The translations under genes and the position numbers were made by a program. A DNA stretch of 64,000 bases from contig JAYVXO010000264.1 in the NCBI GenBank assembly GCA_043785105.1, forward strand, positions 1 through 64,000, read 5' to 3'. Numbering within the stretch: position 1 is the first letter of the stretch; every line of letters begins with the position of its first letter. This DNA comes from Fimbriiglobus sp043785105 (GTDB taxonomy: Bacteria; Planctomycetota; Planctomycetia; Gemmatales; Gemmataceae). Positions 42,696 through 51,619 of this stretch are shown here, in pieces. Below the pieces are notes generated by a model. It made no database searches. It was not told the origin of the DNA and worked only from the letters and a program-made list of their open reading frames with translations.

Positions 42696-44572
42696 TTGAA
42701 GTTCTTCTCGGCACCGGCGAGCTTGTAAATGGCGGCGGTTTTGTCGAACGCTTGGTCGGTGGCGCCGATCAGTTTGAGTGGCGTCTTGGGTGCAAGTAAC
42801 CCGAGCGCATCGGGAATGTCCAGTGTCCGCATCACGTTCAAAAAGTGCGGGCCGTCGCTGTGCGACGTGGGCGGATCGGCGATCACGACTTGCCGAATCT
42901 TGTCCGAGGAAAGTAGCGCCGAGTAGGCGGCGATCACACCCGCAGCACCCCGCCCGACTAGCCACACCTTCGTTTCGACTTGCCCGACGACGGCAATCAC
43001 GTCCTGAACCCGCCCGGTATCGACCGTTTGCCCCAACAGGGCGTAGGACCGCTCCACCGTGTTCGGCGGGTTCTTGACGGTCCATTGTTTGTTGCCACCG
43101 CCACGCGGCCGGAGCGTGAAAATTCTGCTCGGTTCGATCGCCAATGTTTTGCTCCAATACACTTTTGCCGCCGCCGCGTCCTCCGTCGGGTTCAGGACGA
43201 CAACGACCGGGTACGGGGATTTGGCTAATTTCCCGAGGTCATCGAATTCGCAGAGCAATTTCGTTTCGCTAAGCGGCGGCAGTGTCGCCAGGGCGCGGAA
43301 GCTTCGCTCCTTCAACTGGGTAACCAAACCGTCTTTCCAATTGCCGAAGTCGTCCGGATTCGTGGGCAACTTCACGTCGGCTTTCGGCACGAACAGTTGG
43401 TCCACGCGGTCGTTGATGCTGTCCTTGGGCAAGTCACTGTCCTCGGGGAACACCCGCAGCGATTTGCCGTCAATCTTCGTGAATTCACCGTCGAGAACCG
43501 GCGCGGGTTTACCGCGAAGGTGCTGGTTGAAGAAGCGGAAGACGGGCGTGCGCAGTTCGGGCGTGTCGAGGTGTTTGCCCGTTGTGACGACTTCTTCGAC
43601 GAGGTCTTTCACGCCGAGCATCTCGTAGCACTGCCGCAGTTTGACGATGATGCGGCGGTTGCCGTCCATCGGGAAAATCGGGTCGGCGTCGCTATTGGCG
43701 AACATCAGCGGACGCGGCGCGATCATCGCCAACATCGTGGTGAAGTCCCACTGATAGGTGTTGATCGGGAACATGCAATCGCAGTGGCCGTTGATGACCT
43801 TGTGGGCCACGTGGCTTTCCAGATCGCTGAACCCCGAGACCGGCGCCGCGACCTTCACCCGGTCGTCCGCCACGGCAATCCAAACCGTGGTCGCGCCACC
43901 GCCGGACCGCCCCGTCACCCCGATCCGGCTCGCGTCCACGTCCGGTCGGCTGCACAGGTAATCAATGGCGCGAACGCCGTTCCAGCACTCCACGCCTGCC
44001 GGGGTGTACCCGCGACTGTGCCACCAGAACCGGCCCAAGTTGTACGTGCCGTGGTGCTTCCCCGCCACTTCGCCGAGTTGCAGCGTGTCAATCACGAGGC
44101 AAACATAACCGTTGTTGGCGAACCACACGCCGTGGCGTTGATACCCCGCTTTGTTCCCGTCCCGCCCGAGGTTGCTGTGCCCGCACACGTACAGAATCGC
44201 AGGCAATGCGCGTTCGGGGCCGTGCTTCGGCTTGTACAAGTTGCCGGTCACGTACAACCCCGGCATACTCTGGAAGTGAACCTTTTCAATGACGATGTTG
44301 CCCTGCTCCACCGTGCCGGTCACGGTCGCCTTCAACGGCGTTTTCTCCGGCAACGGTGACAGCCCGAGCATGTCCAGGAACTGCTCCTTCAACACCGGCC
44401 GCTTCTTGTCCCACGCCGCTTTCGTCGTGGCACCGTCCAGGAACTTGGCATTGAGCCGCGACGTTTCCGCCACGAGCGAGGAGTGAATCGCCGCATCCGT
44501 CTTGGGGTAAATCGGCGGCGGATCCACCATCGGCGTGAGAATCGTCGCAGTCAGGAGAAGGGTTGGAAACAT
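42686..44572 (-). CDS. Secreted alpha/beta-hydrolase, acetyl-xylan-esterase-like
   Basis: 628 residues from the ATG at 44572; a GTG at 44584 is an alternative. The N-terminal hydrophobic segment acts as a signal peptide. The alpha/beta-hydrolase core (about 80-380) shows ALPAILYVCGHSN (oxyanion region), then the nucleophile elbow GVTGRSGGGATT, APRPLMFANSDADPIFP (acid region) and GKHLDTPELRTPVF (histidine region). Similar proteins of planctomycetes are annotated as acetylxylan esterases or prolyl-oligopeptidase-like hydrolases. The C-terminal 230 residues look like a second, degenerate hydrolase-like domain (VWLVGRGAAGVIAAYSALLS). Substrate not determinable. Convergent with DUF1080, consistent with polysaccharide use. 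Confidence 0.88.
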   Translation of the reverse strand: MFPTLLLTATILTPMVDPPPIYPKTDAAIHSSLVAETSRLNAKFLDGATTKAAWDKKRPVLKEQFLDMLGLSPLPEKTPLKATVTGTVEQGNIVIEKVHFQSMPGLYVTGNLYKPKHGPERALPAILYVCGHSNLGRDGNKAGYQRHGVWFANNGYVCLVIDTLQLGEVAGKHHGTYNLGRFWWHSRGYTPAGVECWNGVRAIDYLCSRPDVDASRIGVTGRSGGGATTVWIAVADDRVKVAAPVSGFSDLESHVAHKVINGHCDCMFPINTYQWDFTTMLAMIAPRPLMFANSDADPIFPMDGNRRIIVKLRQCYEMLGVKDLVEEVVTTGKHLDTPELRTPVFRFFNQHLRGKPAPVLDGEFTKIDGKSLRVFPEDSDLPKDSINDRVDQLFVPKADVKLPTNPDDFGNWKDGLVTQLKERSFRALATLPPLSETKLLCEFDDLGKLAKSPYPVVVVLNPTEDAAAAKVYWSKTLAIEPSRIFTLRPRGGGNKQWTVKNPPNTVERSYALLGQTVDTGRVQDVIAVVGQVETKVWLVGRGAAGVIAAYSALLSSDKIRQVVIADPPTSHSDGPHFLNVMRTLDIPDALGLLAPKTPLKLIGATDQAFDKTAAIYKLAGAEKNFNRE

Positions 44573-44702
44573 GGAAACCACCAATCGGAAGCGCGTTCAA
44601 GGTCAAGCGGATCAACACTAAGAATAAGCCATCACCGCCTGTCACGATAGCAACCTTACCGACACGCGGCACCGATCGGACCACCCGCGTCGAAAAAATT
44701 GA

Positions 44703-44730
44703 TTGACGCCGAACTTGATCCGGGTACAAT
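44703..44730 (+). promoter_or_regulatory. Sigma-70 promoter of the DUF1559 gene
   Basis: TTGACG at 44703-44708 and TACAAT at 44725-44730 with a 16-base spacer match the housekeeping consensus closely. The transcript would start near 44737, leaving a leader of about 108 bases before the DUF1559 ATG. Confidence 0.7.
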
Positions 44731-44845
44731 CGCCTGGTAATGGAATTAGTAGGAATCGGGAGACGATAATCGTCGTTCGTCACTCCTACTTTTCCATCCG
44801 CTGTCTGGCTCTTCTCTCACTCCCCCTCTCTCGGAGGCGTTCGTC

Positions 44846-45940
<1,095 letters not shown>

Positions 45941-45964
45941 CACGCACCGTTGACAAGGCAAAAC

Positions 45965-45994
45965 CTCGCCGTTCCCCGCTCGGGGAACGGCGAG
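45965..45994 (+). terminator. Terminator after the DUF1559 gene
   Basis: CTCGCCGTTCCCCG and its complement CGGGGAACGGCGAG form a 14-bp perfect stem with a 2-base loop, followed by ATTTGTGTG. 24 bases after the stop. Confidence 0.85.
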
Positions 45995-46039
45995 ATTTGT
46001 GTGCGCATCCCCCGTTCAATCGCCTCACCGATCTCCCCC

Positions 46040-46064
46040 GCAGACGGTCGGTCCGACCGTCTGC
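46040..46064. promoter_or_regulatory. 25-bp inverted repeat before the small lipoprotein gene
   Basis: GCAGACGGTCGG and CCGACCGTCTGC flank a single T, a perfect 12-bp pair, 27 bases upstream of the lipoprotein ATG. Could be an operator or a hairpin in the leader; no T-run follows, so a terminator is less likely. Confidence 0.5.
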
Positions 46065-46090
46065 GGAACACAACCGCTTAAGGATGGAAC

Positions 46091-46426
46091 ATGCTCCGGA
46101 AACAGCACGGATTGATTGCAGCGATGATTCTAGCCGGGCTTACCACCGGGTGTGGCGGCCCAGTCAAGGAAGAAACGATCGCGGTCAGCAAACAAGACCC
46201 GATGGTTCAAGTCAAGGCAACCCTGTTGAACTACGTCAACGGTCAACCCCTTGCCAGCGAAGTGACGAGTTTCGAGTTCATGATCGAGGATGTCCGCAAA
46301 GTGGACCCGGCCAAAGCCGAAATCCTGAAAGCCGGGCTGGAGGATCTCAAAACGACGAAGGGGAGTCCCGCCGCGAAAGCACGAGCACTCCTCAAAAAAC
46401 TGGGCCTCGGCGAAACTGCGAATTAG
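46091..46426 (+). CDS. Small lipoprotein, 111 aa
   Basis: The ATG at 46091 follows AAGGATGGAAC. The signal peptide LIAAMILAGLTTGC ends in a lipobox (LTTGC), so the mature protein starts with a lipidated Cys. The rest is helical and charged (FEFMIEDVRKVDPAKAEILK; AKARALLKKLGLGE), without motif. Short lipoproteins of this kind often follow DUF1559 genes in Gemmataceae; cause of the linkage is unknown. A hairpin with T/C-rich tail follows. Confidence 0.85.
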   Translation: MLRKQHGLIAAMILAGLTTGCGGPVKEETIAVSKQDPMVQVKATLLNYVNGQPLASEVTSFEFMIEDVRKVDPAKAEILKAGLEDLKTTKGSPAAKARALLKKLGLGETAN

Positions 46427-46443
46427 AAATTAACACCACGGAA

Positions 46444-46467
46444 CGGGCGGCGCTGTGCCGCCGCCCG
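46444..46467 (+). terminator. Hairpin after the small lipoprotein gene
   Basis: CGGGCGGC at 46444-46451 and GCCGCCCG at 46460-46467, 8-bp stem with 8-base loop, followed by CTTCTTCCCC. 18 bases after the stop. The tail has few consecutive T residues, so efficiency is unclear. Confidence 0.6.
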
Positions 46468-46545
46468 CTTCTTCCCCTGACCGGCGACTTAGTCAACGAA
46501 CATTTCTCGGGCATGAACTTTTAACGGTGATGACCGGAGGGCAAC

Positions 46546-46974
46546 GTGAACAGGTTTTGCTTCACCAACTTGGCGGTTGTCTCGTTGTGCCTTCCCGTTT
46601 TGCTGGCCGGGTGCGTCGTCGAGCGACCCCTTCCGGTCGAAGTGCAAGGGGCCATCACGTATGACGGGGAGCCGGTCCCGGCGGGGGTCGCTTCCTTCTT
46701 GCCGGCGCCCGATGGCGGCGCGCGCACGAGCGGCGGCGGCGCGATCACGGACGGGGTCTACCACGTGTACCCCGAAACCGCCCTCAAACCCGGCAAGTAC
46801 CGGGTGGAGTTCCGGTGGGGCAAGGCGACCGGCGAAAAGAACAAGGACGCCGGGTACGGCCAATCGCCCGACATATTCGCCGAAGGACTTCCCAAGAAGT
46901 ACCACTCCGAGTCGATCCTGACGGCCGAGTTGAAAGCGGGAATGAACACCCTCGACTTCACCCTCGAAAAGTGA
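46546..46974 (+). CDS. Lipoprotein with carboxypeptidase-regulatory-like domain
   Basis: 142 residues; GTG at 46546 with GGAGG five bases upstream. The signal VVSLCLPVLLAGC carries a lipobox. The mature domain is a transthyretin-like beta sandwich: VEVQGAITYDGEPVPAGVAS, then TDGVYHVYPETALKPGKYRV and a final strand LDFTLEK. This is the usual planctomycete companion of DUF1559 genes. Probable surface or periplasmic protein of unknown function. Confidence 0.88.
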   Translation: MNRFCFTNLAVVSLCLPVLLAGCVVERPLPVEVQGAITYDGEPVPAGVASFLPAPDGGARTSGGGAITDGVYHVYPETALKPGKYRVEFRWGKATGEKNKDAGYGQSPDIFAEGLPKKYHSESILTAELKAGMNTLDFTLEK

Positions 46975-47042
46975 CGGACGGACCACCCGCTGCTGCGGAC
47001 CAAAGGGGCACGTGCGGTTTCGGACAGTATTTCCTTTGATCG

Positions 47043-48041
47043 TCAACTGGGCGTCCCGAGCGACAGCTTGGCGGCGACCCGCACGGCGGCGATTAGGCTC
47101 GATTCGTCGGCTAACCCTTGGCCGGCGATGTCGTAGGCGGTGCCGTGGGCGACGCTGGTGCGGACGATCGGTAACCCGGCGGTGATGTTCACCGCGCGGC
47201 GACCGCCCAGGAGTTTCATGGCGATGTGCCCTTGGTCGTGGTACATCGTCACGATGCCGTCGAACTTGATGCGGTTGTGGGGTAGGAAAATCGCGTCGGC
47301 AGGCCACGGTCCGGCGGCGTTGATGCTCTCCGCATTCGCGGCTTCGACGGCCGGGGCAATGATCGTTTCTTCTTCCCATCCGAACAGCCCGCCGTCGCTG
47401 GCGTGCGGGTTCAACGCGGCCACGCCAATTCGTGCCGGGTGCCCGGTGAGCTTCGGCAACAGTTCGTGAAGTAGGCGGATTTTCTCCAGCACGCTTTGAA
47501 CCGTGATGAGTGCGAACGTTTCCCGTAGGGCCATGTGCAGCGTGACGTGGGCAACGGCGAGGGGCAGCGCGTCATCGTAGAGCAGCATCGCATGGGTCTT
47601 CGCGCCGGTCTTGGCGGCGAGAATTTCCGTGTGGCCGGGGTACTCCACACCGGCGGCGTGCAGCCCTTCTTTGTGCAACGGACAGGTGACGATGCCGGCG
47701 GCTTGCCCGGCTTGCGTCAGTTCAATCGCCTTCACCAGGAAGTCATACGCCGCCCCACCCGCTTGCGCCGAAATCACGCCCGGCTTCACCCCGGACAGAT
47801 CGCGTTTCGTGGCGGCTAACAGCGGCAGGGTGTCGATGTCCGGCGTCGCTTCGTTCACATCCGTGATGCGTTGCATCGTCACTGGCGAACCGACCAACTT
47901 CAACGCCTGTTGCATGGCAACCGGGTCGCCGATAACAATTGGGTGGGCCAAGTCGAACAATTTCGGCCACGCCTTGGCAACAATCTCCGGGCCGATCCCC
48001 GCAATGTCGCCGAGCGTAATCAGCAATCGTGGATGTTTCAT
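47043..48041 (-). CDS. pdxA: 4-hydroxythreonine-4-phosphate dehydrogenase
   Basis: 332 residues, normal length, ATG at 48041. PdxA oxidises 4-phosphohydroxy-L-threonine on the way to pyridoxal 5'-phosphate (NAD-dependent, divalent metal). The N-terminus GDIAGIGPEIVAKAW matches the family start (usually GDPAGIGPE). Metal ligands are in EYPGHTEILA, in NPHASDGGLFGWEE and in TMYHDQGHIAMK. The end (VRTSVAHGTAYDIAGQGLAD) is also typical. No other vitamin B6 gene is near, and no SD is evident. Confidence 0.96.
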   Translation of the reverse strand: MKHPRLLITLGDIAGIGPEIVAKAWPKLFDLAHPIVIGDPVAMQQALKLVGSPVTMQRITDVNEATPDIDTLPLLAATKRDLSGVKPGVISAQAGGAAYDFLVKAIELTQAGQAAGIVTCPLHKEGLHAAGVEYPGHTEILAAKTGAKTHAMLLYDDALPLAVAHVTLHMALRETFALITVQSVLEKIRLLHELLPKLTGHPARIGVAALNPHASDGGLFGWEEETIIAPAVEAANAESINAAGPWPADAIFLPHNRIKFDGIVTMYHDQGHIAMKLLGGRRAVNITAGLPIVRTSVAHGTAYDIAGQGLADESSLIAAVRVAAKLSLGTPS

Positions 48042-48174
48042 ACCGTTGAAATTAGCGGAAACCGAGGAATCGCAAAACCCCGTTTTATCTGGCGGCCCCG
48101 CCGCTTCGTGTGGCGTTTTGCGGTGGCATCATTTACTATCGTGACATTGCTTTCTCCCTGAAAGGAACTCCCCC

Positions 48175-51100
48175 ATGCGTCGGCTCTCTCCCGGCCTCGT
48201 GCCGCTTCTTGTTCTGCTTTCTTCGACGCCGCTTTTCGCGCAGAAGGAGTACGGCTTCGACAACCGCAAGGGGTCGGGGCAACCGTACCTGACGCCGGCG
48301 GAGACGGTGGCGAAGTTCAAGATCGCGCCGGAGTTTGAGATTAAGCTGTTTGCCGGTGAACCGCAAGTCATCAACCCGGTGGCGTTCTCCATCGACGAAA
48401 AAGGCCGGGTGTGGTGTCTCGAATGCTTCGAGTACCCCAGCCGCACGCCGAAGGGCAAAGCGCCGCGTGACCGCATTGTGATCCTCGAAGACACCGACGG
48501 CGACGGCGTGTGCGACAAACGCACGGTGTTCGCCGAGGGGAAAGATTTCCCCGTTCCGGAAGAACGCGCCAAAGCCGGGTTGGGGGCGTTCGACTTGGCG
48601 ACCGGGTTGGAGGTCGGGCACGGCGGGGTGTGGGTCGGGGCGCCGCCGTACTTGTGGTTCATCGAAGCGAAGGACGACAAGCCGGTGAAGTTCGAGACCG
48701 TGCTTAAAGGCTTCGGCAGTCAGGACACGCATGAAACGCTGAACACCTTCCAATGGGGGCCGGACGGCTGGCTTTACGGGATGCAAGGCATCTTCACGCA
48801 ATCGACGGTCAAGCCGCTCGACGGCCCCGAAACCCGCATGAACGCCGCCGTCTGGCGACTGCACCCGAAGACCAAGAAGTTCGAGATTTTCGCGGAAGGC
48901 ACCTCGAACCCGTGGGGCATGGATTGGCGGAACACGGACGGCCAGTTCATCCTGGCGTGCTGCGTCATTCCGCACCTGTACCACATCGTGCCGGGCGGGA
49001 TTTACAAACGGCAAGCGGGCGCGAGTTTCAACCCGTACAGCTACGGGTTCATCAACGAAATCTCCGACCACACCTTCCACAAGGAAAGCGGGTGGGCGCA
49101 CGCCGGACTGATTTCACTCGACGCGCCGCACATCCCGGCGAAGTACCGCAACAGCGTGATCTTCGGCAGCATCCACGGCTGTAGCCTGAAGCAAAACATC
49201 CTGAAGCCGAACGGCAGCAGTTTCACCGCGTCGCGGGGCGACGACTTCCTCGTGTCCGGGGATAAGAACGTCCGCCCGATCAACCTGAAGTGGGGGCCGA
49301 ACGGCGACATCTACCTGATCGACTGGCACGACCAGATGCCCTGCCACCAAGCCAAGGCGGACGAGTGGGACTACGAACGCGGGCGTGTCTACCGCATCAA
49401 CGTGAAGGGCCGCGCGGCGAAGAAAGCGGAAGACTTGGGGAAGAAGTCGCCGGAAGAACTAGTGGACCTCATGAAAATCTCCGAATCTGATCCACATACC
49501 ACACGCACGGCACTTCGACTGCTACATGAAGCTGGACCGGATGCGAAGTATCGAGCACAGGTGCAGTTCATCAAGAACCGAAAGGGTTATCCGCTAATGA
49601 CAATGACCCGCCTTGGCGTGGCTGTTGACGGCACTCCAGATGACGAGATCGCCAACTTCGATCCAAAAACTTCACTGCGGTTCCGAGTCCTGTCTGAATC
49701 TCCCAACTCGGCGGGTATGCTTGCAGCCGACACACGGACCATGTCCGAATCGAATGTAGTAACTCAAAAAACAGTGAACGGCTTCAGTGACATGGCGTTG
49801 CAATCCCTCTCTCCCCCCGTTCGTCGTGAACTCGCGTCCGCCGCGATCCGGCTCAGTGACAAGCACGACGTGAGCGAACTTGTTCATTCGTTGATGTCCC
49901 GCAAGCAGGACGCCAACGACCCGCTGATTCCGCACCTCACGTGGCAGGCTTACGAGAAGGTGATTGCGAAACAGACGGCGGCAAAGGCCGTGGAGAAGGA
50001 GCTGGCGTGGCTCGCGGAGCAGGCACCGGACAACGTCTTCGTCCGCGACCAGATCGTGCCGAAGGTGATGCGGCGGTTGGTGGCCACAGGCAACGCCGCC
50101 GACTTGGCGTTGTGCGTGAAGTTCATCGCAGGTTTGAAGGATGCGAACAGCCGCGAGAAGGCGCTCGACGGTTTGGCGCTTGCGCTCGACAAGCAAACCG
50201 TCACGCCGCCCGAAAGCTGGGCGAAGCTGCAAGACGAAATCACCCGTAGCGGCGAGGTTCGACTGATCGCGTTGACGAACAAACTCGCCGTCAGCTTCCG
50301 CGACCCGGCGGCGATGAAACGCGCGACCGCGATTGCGATCGACACGACGAAAGCCGTCGAGGCCCGCACCGAGGCGATCCGCCAACTCGCCTCATTGAAA
50401 GTGCCGAACGGGGACGAACTCTTCGTTCGCATGATGAACGCGGACCCCGAACAAGCGGTGCGGATCGAAGCGGCACGCGGGCTGGCGGCGTTCGACAAAC
50501 CGGGGCTTGCGAAACAAGTGCTGGCGGATTGGGCGAAGCACCCCGCGCCCGTGAAAGCCGAACTGGTCAACGTTCTGGCCGGTCGCAAGGAGTGGGCACG
50601 CGAACTACTCCGCGCGATGGACGCCAAGACCCTGGCCCGCACCGACGTGACTGACAACACGATCATCCGCATCCAAGCCTTCAACGACAAAGACCTCAAC
50701 GCGCTCATCGAAAAAGCCTGGGGTCGGACTCGAACCACGCCGGACGAGTTGTTGAAAACGATCGACAAAATGCGCACCGAGTTGGGCAACGGCCCGGCGT
50801 CATTCGGGCGCGGCAAGGCGGTGTTCGAGGCCAATTGCGCGAAGTGCCATCAGTTCGAGGGCAAAGGCCAAAACGTCGGCCCGGCTCTGGACGGTGCGGG
50901 ACGTGACATTGAGTACATCCTCGCCAACGTGATCGACCCGAACCGTGTGATCGGCGCGCCCTACTTCTTGCGGACCTTGACCACCAACGACGGCCGCGTC
51001 GAGCAGGGGTTGTTGCACGAAGAGGACGACAAAACCATCACGTTGAAGGTCGAAAACGGCGTGCTGAAGAAGTTCGCCAAGGCCGACCTTGATGGGCCGG

Positions 51101-51546
51101 TGAAAGTCCAAGAAAAGTCGATGATGCCCGAGGGCCTGACCTACGGGATGAAGCCGGACGACTTCCGCGACCTCGTGCGGTACGTCATGGCGAACCCATT
51201 CATCACGGATGTGAATGTGAACGGCAAACGCATCACCGCACCGCCCACCGGACGCATCGAACTGCCCGACGGCAAAGGCACGATCGAAGCCGAAGTGACG
51301 GTGGCGAACGATGTCAAAACGCAACTACTACTCGGCCTCAGTGGTGACTACACCGTGAAGCTCAACGGCACCGTGATCGCCACCGGCAAGAGTACCCAAC
51401 CCGAACCGGACCGCACTGTCATCCCGTTGTCACTGCCGAAGGGGACGCACCAAATCACGATCACCGCGACCGGCAAAGCGGTGTATGCCCGGCTAACGGA
51501 CTTGGACCGAAAGCTGAGCTACCCGGATGTCGGGATGAAGAAGTGA
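48175..51546 (+). CDS. PVC-type membrane-bound dehydrogenase with cytochrome c domain
   Basis: 1123 residues; the ATG at 48175 has AAGGAA seven bases upstream. A signal peptide (LLVLLSSTPLFA) is followed by a beta-propeller dehydrogenase domain of the TIGR02604 type (APEFEIKLFAGEPQVINPVA; FEYPSRTPKGKAPRDRIVIL; NTFQWGPDGWLYGMQG; WGPNGDIYLIDWHDQMPCHQ). A helical HEAT-like region covers about 420-850. The C-terminal region is a cytochrome c domain of TIGR02603 type with the haem motif FEANCAKCHQFEGKGQNVGP and distal MMPEGLT. A short beta domain ends it. Such proteins oxidise periplasmic substrates, probably sugars, in planctomycetes. The stretch around 49480-49800 has unlike codon use. Confidence 0.93.
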   Translation: MRRLSPGLVPLLVLLSSTPLFAQKEYGFDNRKGSGQPYLTPAETVAKFKIAPEFEIKLFAGEPQVINPVAFSIDEKGRVWCLECFEYPSRTPKGKAPRDRIVILEDTDGDGVCDKRTVFAEGKDFPVPEERAKAGLGAFDLATGLEVGHGGVWVGAPPYLWFIEAKDDKPVKFETVLKGFGSQDTHETLNTFQWGPDGWLYGMQGIFTQSTVKPLDGPETRMNAAVWRLHPKTKKFEIFAEGTSNPWGMDWRNTDGQFILACCVIPHLYHIVPGGIYKRQAGASFNPYSYGFINEISDHTFHKESGWAHAGLISLDAPHIPAKYRNSVIFGSIHGCSLKQNILKPNGSSFTASRGDDFLVSGDKNVRPINLKWGPNGDIYLIDWHDQMPCHQAKADEWDYERGRVYRINVKGRAAKKAEDLGKKSPEELVDLMKISESDPHTTRTALRLLHEAGPDAKYRAQVQFIKNRKGYPLMTMTRLGVAVDGTPDDEIANFDPKTSLRFRVLSESPNSAGMLAADTRTMSESNVVTQKTVNGFSDMALQSLSPPVRRELASAAIRLSDKHDVSELVHSLMSRKQDANDPLIPHLTWQAYEKVIAKQTAAKAVEKELAWLAEQAPDNVFVRDQIVPKVMRRLVATGNAADLALCVKFIAGLKDANSREKALDGLALALDKQTVTPPESWAKLQDEITRSGEVRLIALTNKLAVSFRDPAAMKRATAIAIDTTKAVEARTEAIRQLASLKVPNGDELFVRMMNADPEQAVRIEAARGLAAFDKPGLAKQVLADWAKHPAPVKAELVNVLAGRKEWARELLRAMDAKTLARTDVTDNTIIRIQAFNDKDLNALIEKAWGRTRTTPDELLKTIDKMRTELGNGPASFGRGKAVFEANCAKCHQFEGKGQNVGPALDGAGRDIEYILANVIDPNRVIGAPYFLRTLTTNDGRVEQGLLHEEDDKTITLKVENGVLKKFAKADLDGPVKVQEKSMMPEGLTYGMKPDDFRDLVRYVMANPFITDVNVNGKRITAPPTGRIELPDGKGTIEAEVTVANDVKTQLLLGLSGDYTVKLNGTVIATGKSTQPEPDRTVIPLSLPKGTHQITITATGKAVYARLTDLDRKLSYPDVGMKK

Positions 51547-51555
51547 GGGTTCAAG

Positions 51556-51602
51556 CCGGATCGGCGGGGTGATTTCGATGGGAAATCACCCCGCCGATCC
51601 GG
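51556..51602. terminator. 21-bp-stem hairpin between convergent genes
   Basis: Arms 51556-51576 and 51582-51602 are exact complements over 21 bases around GATGG. It lies between the ends of the two cytochrome/dehydrogenase genes and can serve both. No long T-run. Confidence 0.8.
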
Positions 51603-51619
51603 GAAACTGAGTACGCCAC

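Noticed and set aside
48136..49101. 321-aa antisense frame over the PVC-type gene
   Set aside because: Arg- and His-rich shadow; start region lies in the real gene and no SD is present.
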